Under the pieces are notes generated by a model that was not told the origin of the DNA, did not search any database, and worked only from the letters and a program-made list of their open reading frames with translations. Shown piece by piece: positions 55,116-62,958 of a stretch of DNA of 64,000 bases. Each line of letters begins with the position of its first letter. The first letter of the stretch is position 1. This DNA comes from Helicobacter vulpis (lineage in GTDB: Bacteria > Campylobacterota > Campylobacteria > Campylobacterales > Helicobacteraceae), in the NCBI RefSeq assembly GCF_003660395.1, contig NZ_QXQT01000002.1:62001-126000 (forward strand). The letters are read 5' to 3'. Made by a program: the position numbers and the translations under genes.

Positions 55116-55841
55116 GTGTCTGAGGAGTTGAAAAAATTAGTCGCCGATGAGAGCGTGCATTTAGGCGAGATTGATATTAGCCAAATCACGGATTTGAGTT
55201 GCTTGTTTTGCAGTGTGGATTGCACTTTTGACATCATGCTTCAAAATGAACGCCCTCAAGATTTTACAAGAAAAAACTTTGAGGGGTTAGAGACTTGGGA
55301 CACTTCGCATGTAACAAATATGGAGGGGATGTTTGAGAAAGCTATCCATTTTAACCATGATATTTCTAGTTGGAATGTGTCTAGGGTAAGAAATATGGAC
55401 GGTATGTTTAAGGGTTGCCAAAATTTTAACCAGTCTTTGGATAAGTGGGATGTCTCCAGTGTGGCGAGTATGACAATGATGTTTCAGGATTGCACCCACT
55501 TCAACCAGTCTTTAAAAGATTGGAATGTGTCTAAAGTGGAAGAGATGCAATGCATGTTTGCAAATTGCAAAAACTTTAATCAACCCTTAGGTAGTTGGGA
55601 TGTGTCTATGGTAAAGGACATGTGGCGCATGTTTGAAAATTGTCAAAACTTTAATCAGTTCTTGGGTGATTGGGATGTTTCTAGGGTAGAAAACATGGTG
55701 GGCATGTTTTGTTTTTGTTCTAATTTTAATCAATCCCTAGAAAATTGGGATATTTCTACTAAAACAGATACAGAAAACATGTTCTATGGCACCGCCCTTA
55801 AAACTCCCCCAACTTGGTATAAGGGTTTATTTTATAAATAG
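55116..55841 (+). CDS. BspA-like repeat protein (DUF285), 5' end apparently frameshifted
   Basis: After an N-terminal ELKKLVADESVHLGEIDISQ segment there are seven imperfect repeats of about 25 residues with the pattern W-(D/N)-V-S-x-V-x-x-M-x-x-MF...FNQ, the DUF285/BspA-type leucine-rich-like repeat found in surface proteins of Mycoplasma, Treponema and gastric Helicobacter. GTG 55116 has no good binding site. An ATG at 55102 in another frame gives the family-like MFVTK and joins the repeat frame if one base is added near 55115, so a frameshift is likely. No signal peptide is seen. The ligand is unknown. Confidence 0.7.
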   Translation: MSEELKKLVADESVHLGEIDISQITDLSCLFCSVDCTFDIMLQNERPQDFTRKNFEGLETWDTSHVTNMEGMFEKAIHFNHDISSWNVSRVRNMDGMFKGCQNFNQSLDKWDVSSVASMTMMFQDCTHFNQSLKDWNVSKVEEMQCMFANCKNFNQPLGSWDVSMVKDMWRMFENCQNFNQFLGDWDVSRVENMVGMFCFCSNFNQSLENWDISTKTDTENMFYGTALKTPPTWYKGLFYK

Positions 55842-55849
55842 AGCCTCAT

Positions 55850-55866
55850 CCCCTAATCTCTAGGGG
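55850..55866 (+). other. Small hairpin between the BspA-like gene and carB
   Basis: CCCCTA-ATCTC-TAGGGG forms a perfect 6-bp stem just after the BspA-like stop. There is no T-tract behind it, so it is at best a weak terminator. It lies 41 bp before the carB promoter box. Confidence 0.35.
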
Positions 55867-55906
55867 GTTGGCCCTACAGACCTAAAAATCCCAAACTAAC
55901 TTTTGC

Positions 55907-55912
55907 TATAAT
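55907..55912 (+). promoter_or_regulatory. Perfect -10 box directly before carB
   Basis: TATAAT (55907-55912), preceded by TTTTGC, ends 7 bp before the carB ATG at 55920. Transcription should start at about the A of that ATG, and CCCGCTT offers no ribosome binding site, so carB mRNA is predicted to be leaderless. Confidence 0.6.
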
Positions 55913-55919
55913 CCCGCTT

Positions 55920-58900
55920 ATGCAAAAATTTAAGAAAATTCTACTCATTGGATCGGGTCCTATTGTCATAGGGCAGGCGTGCGAGTTTGACTACTCCTCT
56001 AGCATTGCCCTTAAAACGCTTAAAAACTTGGGCTATGAAGTGGTGCTTTTAAACTCCAACCCCATCACCATCAACACGGACAAAGCCCTTGCCTATAAAA
56101 CCTACATTGAGCCCATCAACACCGCTAATGTGCTTAAAATCGTGGAGCAAGAAAACATCGAGGCGATTTTACCCACAATGGGGGGGCAGACGGCGTTAAA
56201 TATCATGGTGGAGTTGCACCAGCAGGGGCATTTTGAGGGGGCTCTAAAACATGTCAAACTCTTAGGCGCGAAGATTGAGAGCATTTTAAAGGCAGAAGAT
56301 CGGCGCGCGTTTAAAGAGTGCATGCTAAACATCGGGCTAGATTTACCCAAAGGGGGGTATGCCTACAGCGAGGAGGAGGCCTTAAGCGTGGTTAAAGAAG
56401 TGGGCTTTCCTTGCATCATCCGCTCTAGTTTTACTTTGGGCGGAGAGGGGAGCAGCGTTGCCTTTAACATTGAGGAGTTTAGGGATTTGGCCAAATTCGC
56501 CCTAGAAGCCTCGCCCATTAGTGAAATCTTGATTGAGGAGAGCTTATTAGGCTGTAAAGAGTTTGAAATGGAGGTGGTGCGCGATTGCAAGGATAATTGC
56601 GTGATCGTGTGCTGCATTGAAAATGTCGATCCGATGGGCATCCACACAGGCGATAGCATCACCATTGCCCCAGCTCTCACCTTGACAGATAAAGAATACC
56701 AACGCATGCGGGACGCCAGCTTTGCCGTGCTTCGGGCGGTGGGCGTGGATACGGGGGGGGCGAATGTGCAATTTGCCATTAAAGATCGGCGTTTATTAGT
56801 GATTGAAATGAACCCACGGGTTAGCCGCAGCTCCGCGCTGGCTAGTAAGGCGACCCTTTTTCCCATCGCCAAAGTCGCCACGCTTTTAGCTTTGGGGCAC
56901 ACCTTAGAAGAAATACAAAATGACATCACCCAGAGCACGACTTGCTTTGAGCCCACTTTAGATTACATCATCACCAAAATCCCGCATTTTGATTTTGAGA
57001 AATTCCCCCAAGTGGATAGCACTTTAGGCACTTCTATGAAAAGCATTGGCGAAGTGATGGGGATTGGGGGGAGCTTTAAAGAGAGTTTGATGAAAGCCCT
57101 AGAGAGTGATTATCTCTTAAAGAATCTACGCGCCTTTTTAGAAAGCCCCCTAGATTTGGCATTTTTGAAAAAAGAACTACGCCGCCCCAACCCTAAACGC
57201 TTACTTTACGCCATGCACGCTTTTAGCGATGGTTTAAGCGTAGATGAGGTGCATGATTTATGCTATATCGATCCTTACTTTTTAAACGAGCTAGCCGAAA
57301 TCGTGCAAGCTCTTTTAGAGCTCAAAGAGGCGGATAAACAAGCTATTTTAAGCGACAAGTCCGCCCTATTTAGGCTTAAAAGCATGGGCTTAAGCGATGC
57401 GCTCATTGCTAGCTTTTTAAGCGTGAGCGAGTCAGAGGTGAGGCAAGCTAGGGATACCCTAGACTTGCACCCTAAAATGTACCAAGTGGATTTGAGCGCC
57501 AATGAATTTAAAAGCCCCACGCCCTACCTATACAGCACCTACGCCCCCGCCTTCCCTAGCCACAACACCCCCCCCAAATCCACCCGCCAAAAGGTGATTT
57601 TAATTGGCTCGAGTGCCAATAAAATCGGGGTAGGGATGGAGTTTGATTACGCCTTGACGCACGCCAGCCTTGCGCTTAAAAAAATGGGACTAAGCCCTAT
57701 CATCATCAACAACAACCCCGAGACGATCAGCACCGATCATGACACCAGCGATACGCTCTATTTTGAGCCCATCACTTTAGAGCATGTCCTAGAGATTGTG
57801 GCAAGAGAGAGGGCGCATTTAATGGGCGTGGCGGTGGGCTTTGGGGGGCAAACCCCGCTTAAAATTGCCAAAGACTTAGAAGCCTTGCATATCCCCCTGC
57901 TAGGCACCGCCTTTAAGAACATTGAAATTGCCGAAGAGCGGGATTTATGCCATAAACTTTTAGACCGCCTAAACATTGCCTACCCCAAGGGCTTATGCGC
58001 CAACTCTAAGACCCAAGCCCTAGAGTGTTTAAACCAGCTAGAACTGCCCCTCATCTTACGCCCCAGTTTTGTTTTAGGGGGGGCAAAAATGCGGATTTTA
58101 CGCACCAAAGAGGAGTGTTTAGACTACATAGAAAACTACAGCTTTGAAACTAGCCTACTCATGGACACCTTCCTAGAAGATGCCCTAGAGCTTGATGTGG
58201 ATGCGATTTGCGACCAACAAAGCGTCTTTGTGTGCAGCGTGCTAGAGCACATTGAGCCCGCCGGTATCCACTCGGGAGACAGCACTTGCTTTATCCCCCC
58301 AAGCCTAAGCCCGCAGGTTTTAGAAGAAGTCTATAGCCAAACGCAAAAAATCGCTTTGGGCTTGCAGGTGTTGGGCTTAGTCAATATCCAATTTGCCTAC
58401 AAAAATAACCAACTCTTCGTGCTAGAGATCAACCCCCGCTGTTCGCGCACCGTGCCCTTTGTGTCTAAGGCTTTGGGGTTAGACATTGCGGCGATGGCGA
58501 TCGGGGTGATGGTGGGGCAGAAATTAGAGGAGATGAAGGGGCTAGAGAATAAAGGCGGGGGGTTATTCTTAGCCAAGCCTTTAAATTATGTCTTTGTCAA
58601 AGAGAGCGTGTTTCCCTTTAATAAACTCTATGGGGCGGATTTGGTGCTAGGGCCTGAGATGAAAAGCACGGGCGAGGTGGCGGGCGTGGGGCACACCTTA
58701 GCCGAAGCCTTTTATAAATCCCAGCTTGCGTGTAACAACCCAATCAAGCACAGCGGGCATGTCTTTGTGTCGCTCAAAGATGCCGACAAACAAAGGGCGA
58801 TGCCTTTAATGCGCGCCTTTGTTAGTTTGGGCTTTAAGCTTTACGCCACCACCGGCACACATAAAGCACTGCAAGCTGAGGGGCTAGAAAGCGTGCAGGT

Positions 58901-59147
58901 GCTGAAAATCTCTGAAGGCCGCCCCAATATCTCGGATTTTATGTTAAACCAGCAAATAGACATGGCGATCAACACCAGCGACCGGGTGAGCGAGGACTCT
59001 AAGATCATCCGCATGCAGGTGCTGAAAAACAAAATCTCTTATTTCACCACGCTTAAGGCCGTAGAAAAGGTGCTTTTAAGCCTTCTTGAATACTCCAAAT
59101 TCAAGCACAACCCCCCCGTGAGTTTGCAGGAGTTGCAGAATACATAA
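55920..59147 (+). CDS. carB: Carbamoyl-phosphate synthase large subunit
   Basis: The 1075-residue enzyme makes carbamoyl phosphate for arginine and pyrimidine synthesis, using ammonia delivered by CarA. The two homologous ATP-grasp halves start with LLIGSGPIVIGQACEFDYS and, near 558, LIGSSANKIGVGMEFDYAL. EMNPRVSRSSALASKAT and EINPRCSRTVPFVSKA mark the two active sites. The C-terminal allosteric MGS-like domain begins near 945. An 8-G run in TGGANVQ codons (56751-56760) does not break the frame. No carA is adjacent. Confidence 0.97.
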   Translation: MQKFKKILLIGSGPIVIGQACEFDYSSSIALKTLKNLGYEVVLLNSNPITINTDKALAYKTYIEPINTANVLKIVEQENIEAILPTMGGQTALNIMVELHQQGHFEGALKHVKLLGAKIESILKAEDRRAFKECMLNIGLDLPKGGYAYSEEEALSVVKEVGFPCIIRSSFTLGGEGSSVAFNIEEFRDLAKFALEASPISEILIEESLLGCKEFEMEVVRDCKDNCVIVCCIENVDPMGIHTGDSITIAPALTLTDKEYQRMRDASFAVLRAVGVDTGGANVQFAIKDRRLLVIEMNPRVSRSSALASKATLFPIAKVATLLALGHTLEEIQNDITQSTTCFEPTLDYIITKIPHFDFEKFPQVDSTLGTSMKSIGEVMGIGGSFKESLMKALESDYLLKNLRAFLESPLDLAFLKKELRRPNPKRLLYAMHAFSDGLSVDEVHDLCYIDPYFLNELAEIVQALLELKEADKQAILSDKSALFRLKSMGLSDALIASFLSVSESEVRQARDTLDLHPKMYQVDLSANEFKSPTPYLYSTYAPAFPSHNTPPKSTRQKVILIGSSANKIGVGMEFDYALTHASLALKKMGLSPIIINNNPETISTDHDTSDTLYFEPITLEHVLEIVARERAHLMGVAVGFGGQTPLKIAKDLEALHIPLLGTAFKNIEIAEERDLCHKLLDRLNIAYPKGLCANSKTQALECLNQLELPLILRPSFVLGGAKMRILRTKEECLDYIENYSFETSLLMDTFLEDALELDVDAICDQQSVFVCSVLEHIEPAGIHSGDSTCFIPPSLSPQVLEEVYSQTQKIALGLQVLGLVNIQFAYKNNQLFVLEINPRCSRTVPFVSKALGLDIAAMAIGVMVGQKLEEMKGLENKGGGLFLAKPLNYVFVKESVFPFNKLYGADLVLGPEMKSTGEVAGVGHTLAEAFYKSQLACNNPIKHSGHVFVSLKDADKQRAMPLMRAFVSLGFKLYATTGTHKALQAEGLESVQVLKISEGRPNISDFMLNQQIDMAINTSDRVSEDSKIIRMQVLKNKISYFTTLKAVEKVLLSLLEYSKFKHNPPVSLQELQNT

Positions 59148-59202
59148 TCAAGCACTGCCAACTAAATAGATGGTGTTGTTTTAATTTAAAATAAGGGAGA
59201 AG

Positions 59203-60387
59203 ATGGCAAGAGTCGATGAAAATAATTCTTGGATAGAATACTTTTCCATTGCTTTAGAGGCTCATCGCAATCAAGATTACACTAAAGCTCTAGAATGTCT
59301 CCAAAAAGTGGCAGATATGAAAATTCCCGAGGCTTATTATAATTTAGGGGTTATGTATTGCAGTGATCAAGACACTATTCAAGACTATAATAAAGCCGTT
59401 GAATATTTCCAAAAGGCAGCGGATACTGGAAATGCTGGAGTCCGCACTATGGCATACAACAACTTGGGGGACTTGTATTTTAATGGTCAAGGTGTTGAAC
59501 AGGATCACTCTAAAGCCTTGGAATACTTCCAAAGAGCGGTGGATGTGAAGGGGGCAAAGAATGCTTTGGCTCACATTAATTTAGGCTTTATGCATTACAA
59601 TGGACTGGGGACCTACAAGGACTACAAAAAAGCTTTAGAGCATTTCAAAAATGCGGCGGATATGGGGGATAGTAAAGGTTATAATAACTTAGGGTTTATG
59701 TACTACTATGGTCAAGGCACTGTTAAAGACTGCCAAAAAGCTTTGGAGTGCTACCACAAATCTGTAGATTTAGGGAATGTTGAAGCCTATAACCACTTAG
59801 GTTTTATCTACTATCAAGGAAAATGTGTTTCAAAAGACAATCAGCAAGCCTTTGCGTACTACCAAAAGGCGGCGGATATGGGGGATGCCAGTGCTTACAA
59901 TAACCTAGGGTGTATGTATGAAGATGGTAGCGGAGTTGTTAAAAATGTCCAAAAGGCCTTTGCATATTTTCAAGAAGCCGCAAAAGTTGGAGAACCCAAT
60001 GCTTGCTACAACTTAGGGCGCATGTATAGAGATGGCATTGGCACACCCCAAGATGATGAAAAAGCTTTTGAATATTTTAAGAAAGCGGCGGATAACGGAA
60101 ATGCGCGTGCTCACAATGACTTAGGAGCTATGTATGCTCGTGGTTGTGGCACACCCCAAGATGATGAAAAAGCTTTTGAATATTTTAAGAAGGCTGTAGA
60201 TATGGGAGTGATGGAAGCACAGCATAATTTAGACTTGTGTATAAAAATAAACAAGACATCCCAAAAAGAGCTTAAGTGGTTTGTTTTTTCTGGGTCATAC
60301 ATGGAATCTATTGGCAGAATAGCTGAAATGGTGATCGCTGGAGGAATTGTGGAGTTGGGGAAGGCATTATGTAAAATTTTTATGTAA
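59203..60387 (+). CDS. Cytoplasmic Sel1-repeat (TPR-like) protein
   Basis: The 394-residue protein has eight full Sel1-like repeats of about 36 residues (NLG-x-MY-x-x-G-x-G...KA-x-x-YF-x-KAAD) from about 45 to 345 and a partial ninth. Unlike the disulfide-rich secreted Hcp proteins of H. pylori it has no signal peptide and few paired cysteines. The last 45 residues are more hydrophobic (IAEMVIAGGIVELG) and might contact a membrane. The two last repeats share 44 identical bases, showing recent duplication. The gene is A+T-rich compared with neighbours. It probably scaffolds protein contacts; the partner is unknown. Confidence 0.82.
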   Translation: MARVDENNSWIEYFSIALEAHRNQDYTKALECLQKVADMKIPEAYYNLGVMYCSDQDTIQDYNKAVEYFQKAADTGNAGVRTMAYNNLGDLYFNGQGVEQDHSKALEYFQRAVDVKGAKNALAHINLGFMHYNGLGTYKDYKKALEHFKNAADMGDSKGYNNLGFMYYYGQGTVKDCQKALECYHKSVDLGNVEAYNHLGFIYYQGKCVSKDNQQAFAYYQKAADMGDASAYNNLGCMYEDGSGVVKNVQKAFAYFQEAAKVGEPNACYNLGRMYRDGIGTPQDDEKAFEYFKKAADNGNARAHNDLGAMYARGCGTPQDDEKAFEYFKKAVDMGVMEAQHNLDLCIKINKTSQKELKWFVFSGSYMESIGRIAEMVIAGGIVELGKALCKIFM

Positions 60388-60652
60388 GCTTTTTGGATCT
60401 CATCTAAATAGACTTTAAGGTTAAGTTGGATTTAGCGGTTGATGAGTAGGCCGAAAGTAGGAATATATTAGCGATCTCATCGTGTCAGTCTTGAACTCGA
60501 TGGGCTGTGTGGTAAGACCCATGAGTCTATTTCTCTTTTGAAAAACTTTAAATCTTTGTTGAGCAGGTTATCTTTTTAACACACTATAGGGCGTGCTAAA
60601 ACGCAGGTGGAGGTTAGTAAAAAAGAGCAATGAGCTTTAAGGGCTTTTGAAA
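60388..60652. other. Non-coding stretch with a possible IS200/IS605 TnpA remnant
   Basis: This 265-bp gap has no complete gene. Around 60474-60579 on the plus strand a short frame between stops reads RSHRVSLELDG and KTHESISLLKNFKSLLSRL, which resembles the ISxLxKxxKSxSSR region of IS200/IS605 TnpA transposases. No ends or partner orfB are visible. It also contains the downstream end of the restriction gene transcript. Confidence 0.3.
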
Positions 60653-61231
60653 TTAACCACTTTTATACCTTTTAAGATACTCGATCACTTTTTCTAAGAA
60701 TTTTGGATTGTCCTTAAATCTGCCTAGTCCCGTGTTACAACTATCACATATCCACTCTCTACCCATGCCGGTTTTGTGATCATGGTCTCTTACTAATTGC
60801 GCTGTAACCCCAACAATGCTCCTTTTGTCGCAAATAGGGCACACAAAGACACTCCCTTTAGGTGGGGCTTTTGCGTCCATTTTGGCTTTTTCTATGGGTA
60901 AGAGTTTCACGCCGTCAATGTTTTTACGGCATTCTTTGCAACTTGGTCGTGTTGTTTTGTTGCCTTTGGCATCTGTTTGGTTGATTTCAAAATCCTCTGT
61001 GTTTTTTAAAATGTGGCAAATGTTGCAAATCTTAACGCTAAACCCCTTGCCCGTTTTCCAAATGTCGATGGTTTCTAGGTCTTCAAGGGAGACTTGCAGG
61101 ATTTCATCGATACCAATAAACAGCATAAAAGCACATTCTCCATTGAGCGCCCTAATCACCCCCACAGAGTTTTTTAAGACATGGCCTAGGGGTTTTGTGG
61201 CGATCACAAAGCTATTATTTTGAATATTCAC
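60653..61231 (-). CDS. Restriction endonuclease, beta-beta-alpha-Me type, Hpy99I-like
   Basis: This 192-residue protein carries CxxC pairs at C69/C72, C98/C101, C131/C134 and C162/C165, two zinc-ribbon sites, plus a beta-beta-alpha-Me catalytic motif: D149, H150 in VRDHDHKTG and N166 in CDSCNTGLG. Hpy99I, a CGWCG-specific nuclease of H. pylori, has the same size, the same two four-Cys zinc sites and, as I recall, catalytic D148, H149 and N165. The gene overlaps the methyltransferase end by 17 bp and starts at GTG, so it is translated after its protective partner. Specificity is inferred from resemblance only. Confidence 0.75.
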   Translation of the reverse strand: MNIQNNSFVIATKPLGHVLKNSVGVIRALNGECAFMLFIGIDEILQVSLEDLETIDIWKTGKGFSVKICNICHILKNTEDFEINQTDAKGNKTTRPSCKECRKNIDGVKLLPIEKAKMDAKAPPKGSVFVCPICDKRSIVGVTAQLVRDHDHKTGMGREWICDSCNTGLGRFKDNPKFLEKVIEYLKRYKSG

Positions 61232-62018
61232 TAAAAATTCCCATGTATTTATCCAAGCGTTTTTGAGCTATATCTATATATTCTTGGCTAATGTCAATGC
61301 CAATGAAATTTCTTTTATTTAAAAACGCCATCTTGCAAGTGGTACCACTCCCACACATGGGATCGAGCACAATATCCCCTTCATTGCTCCACGATAAGAT
61401 ATGATCTTGGGCGAGTTGTTCTGGGTAAGTGGCGGGGTGCTTGAAGGCTTCTTTGTCGTTGGTCGTGCCCCCTAAACCCACAGCGTAGAACCAAATGTTG
61501 GTGCGCGTTTTTTCCTTTTTTAATTCTCTGAGGACTTTGTAGTTCTTGCCATCGGCCTTTTTGTTCGCCACTAACATTTCCGCCCCATGCCTTGCAGTCG
61601 CCTCTTTAAGCGGGTTAAAGGTCTTGGGCTTGCCTTTAGAAAAAATAAACATATATTCATAGCTATTGGTATAGGCATTCGAGCGCATAAAAGGCGTGTT
61701 TTTTTTGGCATAGATCATCACGTCATGCACATTAAACCCGATTTCTTGGAAGTAAAGGGCGTGCTTAAAGCTGGTAAGGCTTCTGTTGCCATTTCTAATT
61801 TTATCGCCCACCACCCACACAGCCACGCCGCCTTTTTTCAGGACTCTAAAAATTTCATGGGCGATTTTTTCAAACTCGAATGAATAGCCATTGTAGTTAC
61901 GCAAATCATCATAGGGCGGAGAAGTCAAAACCATATCTATGCTGTCATCTTGGATATAACCTTTTAAAAAATTCACCGAATCACCAGCATACAAACGATT
62001 GAGAAAATCACTATTCAT
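61215..62018 (-). CDS. DNA methyltransferase, beta class (N4-cytosine or N6-adenine)
   Basis: The 267-residue enzyme has catalytic motif IV TSPPYDDLRNY near residue 33 before the AdoMet motif DPMCGSGTT near 218, the circularly permuted order of beta-class amino-methyltransferases. TSPPY is common in N4-cytosine enzymes; an adenine enzyme would methylate a CGWCG-type site asymmetrically. It precedes and overlaps the Hpy99I-like nuclease gene, forming a compact Type II system. The long helical insert about 120-190 is presumably the target-recognition part. The start is ATG 62018. Confidence 0.85.
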   Translation of the reverse strand: MNSDFLNRLYAGDSVNFLKGYIQDDSIDMVLTSPPYDDLRNYNGYSFEFEKIAHEIFRVLKKGGVAVWVVGDKIRNGNRSLTSFKHALYFQEIGFNVHDVMIYAKKNTPFMRSNAYTNSYEYMFIFSKGKPKTFNPLKEATARHGAEMLVANKKADGKNYKVLRELKKEKTRTNIWFYAVGLGGTTNDKEAFKHPATYPEQLAQDHILSWSNEGDIVLDPMCGSGTTCKMAFLNKRNFIGIDISQEYIDIAQKRLDKYMGIFSEYSK

Positions 62019-62209
62019 AAAGGACCTTGATCTTGCCTAAGGGTATTATACACAATTAGGCATAGCTAAGGTAAAAACGTTTAATCCATCCGCCACGCCA
62101 AAAAACTAAACACCACCAGTTGCCCGTGCATTTATTGGAGAGATTGCTTTTAATGGGAAGGGAAGATAAGTTAGGAACAATGCCAACGAGATTCTGTTTA
62201 GAGACTCTT

Positions 62210-62926
62210 CTAATCCAGAAGAGAGATTTTTTTTTCCACCTCTAATTTAGCCCATTCTAACTGGTTGTGGGCTTGGGCGCGCCGATCAAAGCTTGTTTTT
62301 AGTTTTTGGGCGATGTTTTCTTGCACGCTTAAGGGCAAAAGGGGGATGATCGCATCCGCAATTTTTTGAGTGCTCCAATGGGCGATGATGGAGCCTATAC
62401 TATCTCTCTGGGCTTGTAGCTGTGTGGTTTGGTGATTGAGGCATAGGGCTAAATACTGCGGATTTATTTTGGTTTTGTCCTTGATGGCAAGGCGTAAGAT
62501 GCCTCGGCTTAAGACCACTTCTAGGTTATGGGGCACACAATAAGCAATCCCCACACTCCCATCCTTGCTTAACAACACCTCCCCCTCTTTGGGGTAAAGG
62601 GGTTCTAATTCTAGACTGGGGCTTAAGAACACTTCAGTGGGGCTGATCCCAAAGGGGCTAAGATTGCTCACCCGCACAAAGGGTACTCCCATATCTTTGT
62701 AAGCCCCACTTCCCGGCTCAATGGATTCTTTGATCTGCACCGACTCTTTTAGCCGTGCATGGGGGCGGGCTTTAAGAAATGCTTCATTGTGTTCATATTT
62801 TTCTTGGTAAAACTCCGCGTCCATGCGCCCGCTACTGCCCAGACTTTGTTTTAAGGTCTTGATACTGTGGTTTCTTTGGTTTAAAAGCAAAGTTTCTAGC
62901 AAGAGCCACTGGGCTAAACGCGCCAA
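62210..62926 (-). CDS. Type I specificity (HsdS) module, third recognition domain, out of frame
   Basis: This frame encodes one target-recognition domain and one conserved helix: an inter-domain linker (NHSIKTLKQSLGSSGRMDAE, FYQEKY), the recognition region, and PLSVQENIAQKLKTSF with a terminal coiled coil. TTG 62926 is the only early start and has no binding site; the frame is open back to the (AG)11 tract, through which it would fuse to the upstream module with 10 or 13 repeat units. An A9 run (62227-62235) near the stop adds a second slippage point. On its own it is a half S subunit. Confidence 0.7.
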   Translation of the reverse strand: MARLAQWLLLETLLLNQRNHSIKTLKQSLGSSGRMDAEFYQEKYEHNEAFLKARPHARLKESVQIKESIEPGSGAYKDMGVPFVRVSNLSPFGISPTEVFLSPSLELEPLYPKEGEVLLSKDGSVGIAYCVPHNLEVVLSRGILRLAIKDKTKINPQYLALCLNHQTTQLQAQRDSIGSIIAHWSTQKIADAIIPLLPLSVQENIAQKLKTSFDRRAQAHNQLEWAKLEVEKKISLLD

Positions 62927-62958
62927 ATAGCGGGCACGCTTTAAGTGATATTTAAGTT

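Noticed and set aside
56751-56760. Eight-G run inside carB as a phase-variation tract
   Set aside because: It lies in an essential enzyme at a conserved TGGANVQ position and the frame is intact; 8 bases is short for a Helicobacter contingency tract.
62019-62209. Possible small gene between the methyltransferase and the HsdS module
   Set aside because: No frame with a start and protein-like composition was found; it is taken as intergenic with the methylase promoter.
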